Of a DNA stretch of 41,362 bases, positions 15,744-23,230 are shown one piece after another. How positions within the stretch are numbered: position 1 is the first letter of the stretch; each line of letters starts with the position of its first letter. The notes under the pieces are model-generated. The model was not told where the DNA came from. It saw only the letters and a list, made by a program, of their open reading frames with translations, and searched no databases. Location of the stretch: contig DAHXNI010000028.1 in the NCBI GenBank assembly GCA_027365475.1, positions 1 through 41,362 on the forward strand, given 5' to 3'. Source of the DNA: Pseudomonadota bacterium (GTDB lineage: Bacteria > Pseudomonadota > Gammaproteobacteria > JAKAQQ01). Both the position numbers and the translations under genes were made by a program.

Positions 15744-17793
15744 CAGTGAGGTTCCAGTTCTGGGCCGAGTCTTCAGTAAGCGTCCAGATGCGGTGGTGGA
15801 GCTCGGTCAACAATTGTCGGTCATGGAGCACAGCCAACTGCTCGCTTCGATTGAGTGCCTTGGGGCCGCGTGCCAGCAGTCGGGCGGCATAAAGCGACCG
15901 CGTGAGATCAATCTCCCTATTATAGCGGCGTGCAGTGCGTGAGAGGGAAGCGACCGCGACCGCATTCACATACGGATCGACGAGTGCGGAACTGAATCCC
16001 GGACAGGCGCGTCTGCCTGCTCTGACACGTTCGCCAAGGGATCGATCCAGTGACTGAATTTCCTCGGGCGGCTGACTTTCTTCTGGCGTCAGGAACAGAC
16101 GCGCCTTGCGGGCTCGCTGGCCCGCCTCAACGCTCTCAGTCATGATCGTGACGGGTGTAACCAGGAGCAACGCCAGAACGATCGGCAACAGCCAGATCAG
16201 GTAGACGGGATTCAGGGCAGCGATCAACCCAGTCCACACGAGGGCCACCAGCGCGCACCAGACGTGCAGCCGAGCAGTCTGGATCCAGTTTCGGGTACCG
16301 CCACCGCGCTGCTGCCTGCCCCAACTCACGCGTCGCCCGAGGAGGGAGGAGATGACATACCAGCTATGGAACAGCATCCGGACCGGTGCGAGCAGCATCG
16401 AGAAAACGATTTCAATGACCACGCTGAGCGACAGGCGCAGAGGCCCGCCGAAAAGCGCGGCACGCCGTTGGAGGATCACGAGTATGAGACCCAGGATCTT
16501 GGGCAGAAACAGGATGATGGCGCTCGTGACCAAGAGCAGAATGGCGAGATTTTCATGCCAGATGGGCCAGACCGGAAACAAGCCATGGCCGTGCGGGAAA
16601 TAGTTGGGTGGAACGAGTGCGTGCCAGGCGATGACGGCCGTGCCGAGCAGCAGGTAAAGCAGCCAGAAAACGGAGGCGACATAGGCCATGGCGCCATTGA
16701 CGAACATCAAGCGGTGGGTGCCCAGCAACCCCTTGGAAAAAAGCAGACGCAAATGCTGCAGATTGCCATAGCACCAACGGCGATCCCGCTTGAGTTCGTC
16801 GGCGAGTGTCGGAGGCGTTTCCTCCCAGCTGCCGGCAAGCTCAGGCACCAGCCAGACCGACCAGCCGGCCCGCCGCATGAGTGCCGCTTCCACGAAATCA
16901 TGGCTGAGAATGTCTCCGGCAAGCAGTGTCCGGCCCCGCAGCCGGGGCAAATGGCAGTGTTCGACAAACGGTGTTACGCGGATAATGGCGTTGTGCCCCC
17001 AGTAATAACTGTCGCCGAGCTGCCAGTACGACAGTCCCGCGGCATACATGAGGCCATAGAGACGGTTGCTGAACTGCTGGATGCGGCCGAACAGTGTTTT
17101 TTGCAGAATGATGCCTGGAGCACTTTGTATGATTCCGACCTTGGGGTTTGATTGCATGAGTCTCACCATGCGCGAGAGGCAGGTGGCTGACATCAGGCTG
17201 TCGGCATCGAGGACAATCATGTATTCGTAACGGTATCCCCAGCGTCTCAGGAAGTCGGCGATGTTGCCGGTTTTGCGTTTGGTATTGGAACGCCGCCTCC
17301 GATAGTGGATGCGTCCAAAAGCCGACAGCGTTCGCGTCACCTCTGCCCAGGCCCACTGTTCGCGGACAAAGGCATCGGGATCATCACTGTCGGAAAGGAT
17401 GTAGAACTCAAATCCATCGATCTGACCTTGCTTTTCAAGATCCCGGTACATAACCTCGACAGCGGCCATGATGCGTTCAGGGGATTCTTTATAGATCGGA
17501 AAGACCAGTGCCGTTTTGGATGGGGGGTGCGGAGAGGCATCCTCGATGAGCGGGGTAACGTGGTGTTGGGTCAAAAGGACTCCAAAACCGAATACGGCGG
17601 TCCAGAATCCGATCGCGATCCAGGCGGTCAGGATCCCGAAAACCAGTACCGTGACATCATTCAGCCAGGGATTGCCGGGCGAGGGCAGTGCTCCGGCCAT
17701 ATAGGAACTCGCGAGCCAGGCGGGCAGGAGCACCAGCAAACCGAGTGCGGTGCGTCGTCGCCATGCCTTTCGATGCCAGTCAGATGTCCGCAT
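15733..17793 (-). CDS. opgH: glucan glucosyltransferase OpgH/MdoH
   Basis: An inner-membrane family 2 glycosyltransferase that polymerises the beta-glucan backbone from UDP-glucose and passes it to the periplasm. Two N-terminal membrane helices lead to the cytoplasmic domain with LVFPIYKESPERI, LSDSDDPDAF, IVLDADSLMS and the acceptor motif KRDRRWCYGN. Several membrane helices follow, then the family tail LFLTPEESQPP. I chose the ATG at 17793 (MRTSDWHRKAWRRR), which overlaps the stop of the preceding small gene. An upstream in-frame ATG at 17895 would overlap that gene by over 100 bases. From 17793 the protein is 686 aa. Confidence 0.93.
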   Translation of the reverse strand: MRTSDWHRKAWRRRTALGLLVLLPAWLASSYMAGALPSPGNPWLNDVTVLVFGILTAWIAIGFWTAVFGFGVLLTQHHVTPLIEDASPHPPSKTALVFPIYKESPERIMAAVEVMYRDLEKQGQIDGFEFYILSDSDDPDAFVREQWAWAEVTRTLSAFGRIHYRRRRSNTKRKTGNIADFLRRWGYRYEYMIVLDADSLMSATCLSRMVRLMQSNPKVGIIQSAPGIILQKTLFGRIQQFSNRLYGLMYAAGLSYWQLGDSYYWGHNAIIRVTPFVEHCHLPRLRGRTLLAGDILSHDFVEAALMRRAGWSVWLVPELAGSWEETPPTLADELKRDRRWCYGNLQHLRLLFSKGLLGTHRLMFVNGAMAYVASVFWLLYLLLGTAVIAWHALVPPNYFPHGHGLFPVWPIWHENLAILLLVTSAIILFLPKILGLILVILQRRAALFGGPLRLSLSVVIEIVFSMLLAPVRMLFHSWYVISSLLGRRVSWGRQQRGGGTRNWIQTARLHVWCALVALVWTGLIAALNPVYLIWLLPIVLALLLVTPVTIMTESVEAGQRARKARLFLTPEESQPPEEIQSLDRSLGERVRAGRRACPGFSSALVDPYVNAVAVASLSRTARRYNREIDLTRSLYAARLLARGPKALNRSEQLAVLHDRQLLTELHHRIWTLTEDSAQNWNLTDGR

Positions 17794-18106
17794 GCCCGGA
17801 TGCCGCCTGGGTTGGGTGAGGATCGCGTCCAAGTGGTGCCGGGAGCAGGGTTTGCCGGCTGAGCAGTGGGTTTTTAAAGTCTTCCTCACGGGCATGGAAG
17901 TAGGTAGCCAGCCGATACCTGAGAAAGTCGTGAGACATCGGCTCCGCTAATGCTTGGAGGAGCGCCGTGAAAGACGCGTCGAGGGCAGGCCGGACCATAT
18001 TCCGAATGGCGATATCCGTAACCGTACTGTGGGGTGCCAGACGGTGTGCATACGCCTGCAATCGGGCTTGGATGGAATCAGCCAGTTCGGGACGGTTTGT
18101 GGACAA
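17780..18106 (-). CDS. 108-aa protein of unknown function heading the opgH-opgG operon
   Basis: A helical, Arg- and Leu-rich soluble protein (…SIQARLQAYAHRLAPHSTVTDIAIRNMV…) without signal or membrane segment. The listed start is a TTG at 18106; an internal ATG at 17998 is possible, so the N-terminus is uncertain. Its last codons overlap the chosen opgH start by 14 bases, which suggests translational coupling with opgH. I do not recognise the family. Confidence 0.5.
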   Translation of the reverse strand: MSTNRPELADSIQARLQAYAHRLAPHSTVTDIAIRNMVRPALDASFTALLQALAEPMSHDFLRYRLATYFHAREEDFKNPLLSRQTLLPAPLGRDPHPTQAASGHADI

Positions 18107-18554
18107 CGTTTGATTAAGTCGAGTTCGGGGTTCTGCGATAGTTTAAGGGATGCGCGGCCTGGAGATCCTATGGACACCTAGCATCCCCTATACACTGAAG
18201 AAATTGCGAGGATGGCGAACACGGAGATGAGCTCGTGTGCCGATCTCGACCACTCCGAAATGTCTTACCGATCGTAGTAGGAAAATGTCGTGAAGTTCCA
18301 ACCGATTGCGCGAGAACTGGGAGCCGGTATCAAGCTCAAGAGCACCTCCGCATCCTGTTCGGCAGAGCGGATCCGCGCTCAAAGCGAGAGGGATCGATCA
18401 GTTTGGATCGAGAGGGCTGGGCCGGAGTGGAAAATACGCGATGCGTGAGAAACGACCGAGCGCAATGGATGATCCGGTTCGGGATCCTGAGCAAGGCAGA
18501 GAGACCCTACCCGGACGTGCTAACCCCGTCATATCCGACAAATCTCGTGGGTGA

Positions 18555-18749
18555 TGCGCACTGCCCTCAGGTGCTTTCCCAGAGGCTCCTCTTTTCGTTA
18601 CTGGAGGTCAGGTTCCCATTTATCCGAGCCCTGAGCGCGCCGTGTATTGGGTGGCCAAGGACGGGGTGCCTGAACGCAGAGCGTACAACAACTTAGCTCC
18701 CGGTGGGACACTAAATCTTTTCACCGTTCCGTTGGGTTTTTGGGCCTGA
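18555..18749 (+). pseudogene. orphan C-terminal fragment of an unrecognised gene
   Basis: The frame opens after a stop at 18552-18554 and reads …QVPIYPSPERAVYWVAKDGV then ERRAYNNLAPGGTLNLFTVP to a TGA at 18747-18749. Composition is that of a real protein, with aromatic residues and Gly/Pro turns. No start codon or ribosome site precedes it, so it looks like the remains of a gene truncated from its 5' side. I cannot name the family. Confidence 0.3.
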
Positions 18750-18760
18750 GTGTCCCACCG
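18701..18760. repeat. 12-bp perfect inverted repeat
   Basis: CGGTGGGACACT at 18701-18712 is the exact complement of AGTGTCCCACCG at 18749-18760, with 36 bases between. It could be a hairpin, the ends of a tiny deleted mobile element, or an operator pair. No flanking duplication is evident. Confidence 0.5.
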
Positions 18761-18848
18761 AATCCGATTCCGGGATCGGGATTCGCATTTGGCGTGTGGC
18801 CACGGCGCGCTCGATCCGGTATCTCCATAGCTCACGCGCTTAGGAAGC

Positions 18849-20687
18849 CTATTCTAATGCCTCGATCCGCTTCCGGCAGAGGTCAAGTACGTCGTGCACA
18901 ATCTTTTGTGCCTCGGCAGTCGGCTCTATCGATTTGGGTAACGCGATCGTATCAATCGCCGTTCCTAAGCGCTTTGTCATGTCATCAATTGTGGCGTCGG
19001 CATCTGCAACTCTCAGCCCAGCATTTGTTGCAAGCGCGCGGAAATCGGAGCGCCGGAGGTGATCATCCTTCCCGTTCAGCTTGAGCGCTATGCGATCATG
19101 CTTGAGGTTCGGCAAGACTCGGGTGGTCACCGCGTCGTACAGCGGCGCCATGCGGATACTCTGGAACTGTTTTTCGCCGGGCTCAGCGACCTTGAGGAGT
19201 GCCATGTTCTTGAGGTGCATGTCGCCATCAGCGATCAACCACGCGAATAGCGCGCGCTTCACGACGATAAGAAGGTCCTCTTCGGATGCCGTCGAGAGCA
19301 GGCGAATAGCGCGCGCAACCCGCTCCATCGTGCTCTTGTATTTGTCAGCTGTTGATAGTTCGAGAACGGAGCAAAGGTCTTCGAGCGCAAGCAATCTCGT
19401 ATCGTTGATGCTTTCTCGAATATCGAATCTCTCGACAACCAGTGCTGGCGGCATCTTGTCCGGCATGGCAACGAGCGCTGTGGCTGGTGTTACGAAACCC
19501 GCAGCCTGGCCGAGCGCCATCGCTGTCCATTCGACGACCGGTAAAGCGTCGTAACCGCCGGTCCCAGCCGGCTTCAGGATGTGTGTGAAAGGTGTTCCTG
19601 TCGCGGGAAAGAGAACGCCTCCAGTATCGAGGGACATCGGGGCTTTGATCTGAACGCCTGATAGGTGTGGCGTGTCGTCGCGCTCGTAAATCTGTGCCAG
19701 ATTGCGCTCGAAGTTTTCTTCGATCTCCGTGCGGCCGGGTCCGGCATACTTGCCAGTGAAGGCACCATCCTTGGTGTATTTGGCCAAGCGCGTCAGCAGA
19801 ATGTCCTGTGATAGCGCGGCGAGTTCTGCCTCACTCTCAGCGATCGTGATGTTCGACATATAGCGCTTGCCCGAGCGCAGCAGCGTACGTTTATCCTTGG
19901 TCTTGAGGACGTTTTCTAGCCAGCCTTCCGGCAATAAAGAGACGATGAACGGAGGCAGCTTACCCGGTGTGGTCTGGCGAATGAGTGGCAGCCACTCGCT
20001 GTCAACCGGCCTCCATCGCCATTCGAAGCCATCGTGGGCCAAATGCCCCAAGGGCGCGCCATGCCAAGCGACGATCAGATCGAGCGCTGCCTCGTTCTTC
20101 ACAGGTACTGCGTTTGGCCGATGCAAGAGATTGCGTTCAGCCAGCTCCCCTTCGCGAGACCACTCGTTCTCACGCGCGAGCTTCCAAACGGTATCTGCTG
20201 CGCCTTGTGCGCTGCCGAATTCTTCGACCAGACGGGCCGCGATGGCTGTCCGCATCTTTTCATCGAGCGACGCGGCGTGCTCGCTGCGTCGGCGGAAGGC
20301 TTCAAGAAAGCGCTGACGGATCGAAGAGACGCTGACGTGAAACTCTCCCATGCCGTCGTCCACGACGGCCTCGCCGACGGACGGATGCTTGGGGGCTTTG
20401 TTCTGGATGATTTCGAGCGTACGGATGCGGGTCCGCTGAATCCGCCTGCCGCTTAAGAAAAGCCGACCGTCTCGCGTGGGCGCCAGAAGGACGGCGCTTG
20501 CCGCAGACAGGTACGCTCGGGGATAGAGGTAGTTGGCTATGCGAATCGCGTGCTTGAGGACGGTCGCGTCGATGTCGTCGCCTGCGTCCACGTAAACGCC
20601 ACGCATAAGTTGAACAAGCTTCCCCGACTTTGCCTGATAATAGCTACGGGTTTTGTCTAGAGTCTCGCCGACTAGGTGAAGCGCCAT
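18849..20687 (-). CDS. AbiEi-like winged-helix domain fused to a HipA-family kinase
   Basis: A 612-aa protein. Residues 1 to about 190 resemble the AbiEi antitoxin of type IV systems: a DNA-binding start (YYQAKSGKLVQLMRGVYVDA) and the YLYPRAYLSAASAVLL segment. Residues from about 195 form a HipA kinase: the N-subdomain with SLLPEGWLENVL, the LSGVQIKAP loop, RFDIRESI, catalytic GDMHLKN from residue 488, and LYDAVTT at about 516 as the metal site. HipA kinases phosphorylate proteins such as tRNA synthetases and are normally held by a separate HipB; here a DNA-binding domain from another system is on the same chain. Two palindromes immediately upstream suit autoregulation. The ATG at 20687 directly follows the first palindrome. 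No separate antitoxin gene is adjacent on this strand. Confidence 0.8.
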   Translation of the reverse strand: MALHLVGETLDKTRSYYQAKSGKLVQLMRGVYVDAGDDIDATVLKHAIRIANYLYPRAYLSAASAVLLAPTRDGRLFLSGRRIQRTRIRTLEIIQNKAPKHPSVGEAVVDDGMGEFHVSVSSIRQRFLEAFRRRSEHAASLDEKMRTAIAARLVEEFGSAQGAADTVWKLARENEWSREGELAERNLLHRPNAVPVKNEAALDLIVAWHGAPLGHLAHDGFEWRWRPVDSEWLPLIRQTTPGKLPPFIVSLLPEGWLENVLKTKDKRTLLRSGKRYMSNITIAESEAELAALSQDILLTRLAKYTKDGAFTGKYAGPGRTEIEENFERNLAQIYERDDTPHLSGVQIKAPMSLDTGGVLFPATGTPFTHILKPAGTGGYDALPVVEWTAMALGQAAGFVTPATALVAMPDKMPPALVVERFDIRESINDTRLLALEDLCSVLELSTADKYKSTMERVARAIRLLSTASEEDLLIVVKRALFAWLIADGDMHLKNMALLKVAEPGEKQFQSIRMAPLYDAVTTRVLPNLKHDRIALKLNGKDDHLRRSDFRALATNAGLRVADADATIDDMTKRLGTAIDTIALPKSIEPTAEAQKIVHDVLDLCRKRIEALE

Positions 20688-20688
20688 T

Positions 20689-20725
20689 TATAACTTTCAC
20701 GCATCTCAGATACGTTAAAGTTATA
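20689..20725. promoter_or_regulatory. operator-like palindrome 1 (abuts the AbiEi-HipA start codon)
   Basis: A 37-bp near-perfect palindrome centred at 20707. The outer arms are tataacttt and aaagttata, with inner acg/cgt and atct/agat pairs and few mismatches. It lies one base upstream of the ATG at 20687 on the minus strand, so a bound protein would block transcription or initiation. Confidence 0.65.
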
Positions 20726-20750
20726 ATATTTGACTCAAAAAGTAAAGAAA

Positions 20751-20787
20751 TATAACTATTGCGTGTCTTAGATACGCAATAGTTATA
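20751..20787. promoter_or_regulatory. operator-like palindrome 2 upstream of the AbiEi-HipA gene
   Basis: A 37-bp palindrome centred at 20769, with arms tataactattgcgt and its exact complement. It has the same outer tataact and inner cgt-tct pattern as palindrome 1, 62 bp away centre to centre, roughly six helical turns. On the minus strand, TTGCGT and a TTATAT/GTTATA box 17-18 bases later overlap it and could be the promoter. Confidence 0.65.
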
Positions 20788-20963
20788 ATATCGGCCTCGA
20801 CTCAGCCGTCATGATTACAAGTGAGTCGTGCTGCACGGATGCAAGCTTATCGTGTGGGATATGGTGTTAACATAATGAATATGAATGATATTTTAGGTAT
20901 GTAGGCGGAGCAGCCCTCCCTCCTGACTCGTTAATTCAGAGCCGACTGTTCAATTTTAGTTCT

Positions 20964-21044
20964 CTTAAGAGCATACTAAGTAGCTTAACGTGCTTTATAA
21001 TGCACTTATTTGAAAAAACGTCCAACTTAATGTATGCTCTTAAG
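20964..21044 (+). promoter_or_regulatory. hipBA promoter with paired operator half-sites
   Basis: TTGAAA (21010-21015), a 17-base spacer and TATGCT (21033-21038) form a good promoter. The -10 lies inside GTATGCTCTTAAG (21032-21044), the exact complement of CTTAAGAGCATAC at 20964-20976. A third partial copy (tgctctt) follows at about 21064, and gtgc-N8-gcac (20990-21005) lies between the arms. The layout fits HipB autorepression from several sites with DNA looping. Confidence 0.6.
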
Positions 21045-21080
21045 TGTATCTTAACATTCATAAAATGCTCTTGAAGGAAT

Positions 21081-21422
21081 ATGTCCGCAACCAACCAACT
21101 ACTGAAGGCTCCACCCTATCCAGTCGAACAGGCGCTCAAGCGTTTGGGAAACAACCTTCGCACGGCCCGGCTTCGGCGGAACTACACGATCGAAGAAGTC
21201 GCCGGAAAGATCGGAACAGGACGCCGCGCCGTCATGGATGCCGAAAAGGGCAAGGCCTCAACCGGCGTCGGCGTCTATACCGCCCTGCTGTGGGTCTACG
21301 ATCTGCTGGGGCCGCTGGACGACCTTGCGAATCCCGTCAAGGACGAACAAGGGCTGACCTTGGCTTCTGCCAAAGAGAAGATGCGTGCCCGCAAGAGTGC
21401 AGTCCTCAGCAATGAATTCTAG
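21081..21422 (+). CDS. hipB: HipB-type antitoxin (XRE helix-turn-helix)
   Basis: A 113-aa protein with an XRE-type helix-turn-helix at about residues 20-75 (LGNNLRTARLRRNYTIEEVAGKI, then RRAVMDAEKG). HipB binds its operators and the HipA kinase, repressing the operon and restraining the toxin. The ATG at 21081 follows gaagga. The last 11 bases overlap the hipA start, giving translational coupling. Confidence 0.85.
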   Translation: MSATNQLLKAPPYPVEQALKRLGNNLRTARLRRNYTIEEVAGKIGTGRRAVMDAEKGKASTGVGVYTALLWVYDLLGPLDDLANPVKDEQGLTLASAKEKMRARKSAVLSNEF

Positions 21423-22674
21423 GTCCTCGGCCTCCGAGTGCTTTGTCTACATCACGCTGCCGGGGCAACTATCCGCGGTAACGGCGGGCAGGTTTGTGCT
21501 GATGAAAAACCCGAGAGGCGATGCCCTTGGGCGCTATGTCTACGGGCGTTCCTACCTTGAGAATCCGCAGGCGGTTGAGATCGATCCCGTTGAACTCAAA
21601 CGCTCGCCGCGGACATTTGAGACCGCGCAATTGAATGGTGTCTTCGGCGCACTGCGTGATGCCGGGCCGGACTACTGGGGTCGCCGCGTTATCGAGAAGC
21701 ATGCCGGAAAACCCCGGCTCGGCGAGATGGAGTGCCTTCTGGAGTCGCCCGATGACCGGGCCGGCGCGCTTGGCTTTGGCCTGAACAACGTCCCGCCCGC
21801 TCCGCAGCGGAAATTCAACAGAACGCTCGATCTGGAAAAACTCCAGATGCTCGCAGACGCATTGATCAAAGACGACCTTCCGAACGATCCCCAAGCCGCA
21901 CAGATTCAGGACTTCCTGCTGCTCGGCACCTCCATGGGCGGTGCGCGTCCGAAAACCGTCGTTCAGGACGACGACGGCCTCTGGGTAGCTAAATTCAATC
22001 GAGCGGATGATCGCTGGAACAACGCGCGGGTCGAGCATGCCATGCTGCGGCTGGCCCGAGAATGTGGAATCACGGCGGCGGAAAGCCGGCTAGAGGCGAT
22101 CGGTGGCAAAGATGTCTTGCTCATCAAGCGTTTTGATCGCGAAAAAACGGCCAAGGGCTATCTGCGCGCGCGCATGGTCAGCGGCCTGACGATACTGCGC
22201 GCGGATGAAGCGCCGGAAATGCGGGCACGCTGGTCCTACGTGATCCTCGTTGAGGAACTGCGCCGGATCGTCGTCGATGCCAAGAAGGACGCCCGCGAGT
22301 TATTCCGCCGGGTGTGCTTCAACGCGCTCATTTCCAACATCGACGATCATCCGCGCAATCACGCCGTGATTGCGAAAGAGCAGGAATGGAAGCTCTCACC
22401 TGCTTACGATCTGACGCCGTCGCCGGCGGTTGCCCAGGAACGCCGCGACCTCGCGATGGATTGCGGCGATCAGGGTCGTTACGCCAATGCCAAAAATATT
22501 CTCTCCCAACATGCGCGCTTTCTGCTCGATAAGGGCGAAGCGGAGAAGATGATCAATGACATGAAGCAGCAGGTCACTGCCACATGGTACGAGACCGTGC
22601 GCGCCATCGGCGTTTCCGACAAAGACGCTGAGACGATTCGCGGCGCCTTCGTCTATCCGGGGTTTTCGATATGA
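21412..22674 (+). CDS. hipA: HipA-family serine/threonine kinase toxin
   Basis: A 420-aa HipA kinase. The GTSMGGARPK loop contains the regulatory Ser-type site, the ATP-site Lys lies in LWVAKF, the kinase catalytic motif is SNIDDHPRNHA and the metal motif is YDLTPSP. E. coli HipA phosphorylates glutamyl-tRNA synthetase and causes persistence; the target here is unknown. I chose the ATG at 21412 (MNSRSSASECFVYITL), overlapping the hipB stop. It is about 34% shorter than the fusion kinase at 18849-20687 because it lacks the AbiEi-like domain, and the two are only distantly related by eye. Confidence 0.9.
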   Translation: MNSRSSASECFVYITLPGQLSAVTAGRFVLMKNPRGDALGRYVYGRSYLENPQAVEIDPVELKRSPRTFETAQLNGVFGALRDAGPDYWGRRVIEKHAGKPRLGEMECLLESPDDRAGALGFGLNNVPPAPQRKFNRTLDLEKLQMLADALIKDDLPNDPQAAQIQDFLLLGTSMGGARPKTVVQDDDGLWVAKFNRADDRWNNARVEHAMLRLARECGITAAESRLEAIGGKDVLLIKRFDREKTAKGYLRARMVSGLTILRADEAPEMRARWSYVILVEELRRIVVDAKKDARELFRRVCFNALISNIDDHPRNHAVIAKEQEWKLSPAYDLTPSPAVAQERRDLAMDCGDQGRYANAKNILSQHARFLLDKGEAEKMINDMKQQVTATWYETVRAIGVSDKDAETIRGAFVYPGFSI

Positions 22675-22733
22675 GCGCGCTTGACGGAGGACCTGCACGG
22701 TATTGCCGATCGCGGGGCTACCGCCAGTTTTAT

Positions 22734-22861
22734 CTACTGAAGCCGCAGCCATTTACCGCCGGACTGTGCGACTTCGAGATACAAGCGCCAGCGTCGATAA
22801 GGCGCTGGGTTTTGTTCGCAGGTTTTGCGTTACGGATCGCGCGTTCGGTCAGCATGAGCAT
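22734..22861 (-). pseudogene. N-terminal remnant of a P4-type tyrosine integrase
   Basis: From the ATG at 22861 or 22855 the frame reads MLTERAIRNAKPANKTQRLI, the classic start of P4/prophage integrases. After DAG it shifts frame: the continuation (LYLEVAQSGGKWLRLQ) is also the conserved N-terminal strand of that family. It then hits a TAG at 22734-22736, and hipA sequence follows. Only about 40 of some 400 residues remain. The fragment lies about 150 bp from the 3' end of tRNA-Phe, the usual place of such integrases. Confidence 0.75.
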
Positions 22862-23010
22862 TCTCTCCAAAGTTGGCCGAAGCTCGTGAGTACAGGAAAC
22901 GTTGCCCCCGCTGTCAATGAACACTGCAGGATCATTCAAGACAAAAATGCCCGCAAGCCCAATGCTGCTGCGGACTCCCGGAAACTATGGGATTTTTCTG
23001 GACTTGAATA

Positions 23011-23086
23011 TGGTGGCCAGGGGCGGAATCGAACCGCCGACACGTGGATTTTCAGTCCACTGCTCTACCGACTGAGCTACCTGGCC
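23011..23086 (-). tRNA. tRNA-Phe (GAA)
   Basis: A complete cloverleaf. The acceptor GGCCAGG pairs with CCTGGCC, and the 3' CCA is encoded at 23013-23011. The D arm is GCTCAGTCGGTAGAGC, the anticodon stem GTGGA/TCCAC carries loop CTGAAAA with anticodon GAA, and the T loop is TTCGATT. Its 3' end faces the hipBA block and the integrase remnant. Confidence 0.97.
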
Positions 23087-23230
23087 TCGGGGAGTGCATG
23101 ACAGAGGATTTTATGGCGGCCACCATTGTAATCTGGCGAGGCCGGTTCCAGTCAAGCTCAGCAACGCACCATACACATTCCGTAACCGTGTCCGGAATGA
23201 TTCGTCATTAAAAGAGCGACCAGCCACGCG

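Larger units (their letters stand above)
18107..18848. other. 742-bp stretch without an intact gene
   Basis: No frame here reads as a complete protein. Frames of 60-150 codons exist, but their translations are Arg/Ser/Pro-rich and unlike folded proteins. Two local features stand out and are entered separately: a protein-like C-terminal fragment (18555-18749) and a 12-bp inverted repeat (18701-18760). The region marks the left side of the accessory block near tRNA-Phe. Confidence 0.5.

Noticed and set aside
18645-18665. A partial match to the tRNA-Phe 3' end (ggtggcca then gg and cgg) that might be the far attachment site.
   Set aside because: Only about 13 of 15 positions agree and the sequence lies within a protein-like frame (WVAKDG). 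It is too short and imperfect to separate from chance.
18235-18696. A 153-codon frame in the gene-poor stretch.
   Set aside because: Its Arg/Pro/Cys-rich composition and lack of a ribosome site do not look like a folded protein.
18790-18815. A second weak match to tRNA-Phe (gtggcca … tcga).
   Set aside because: The spacing between the two matching parts is off by one base and the intervening sequence disagrees.
22671-22889. A 72-codon frame starting in the hipA stop codon (ATGA).
   Set aside because: It runs antisense over the integrase remnant and resembles nothing; the remnant on the other strand explains the sequence.
22703-23101. A 132-codon frame reading through the tRNA-Phe gene.
   Set aside because: It spans a complete tRNA and the integrase remnant on the opposite strand, so it is a chance frame.
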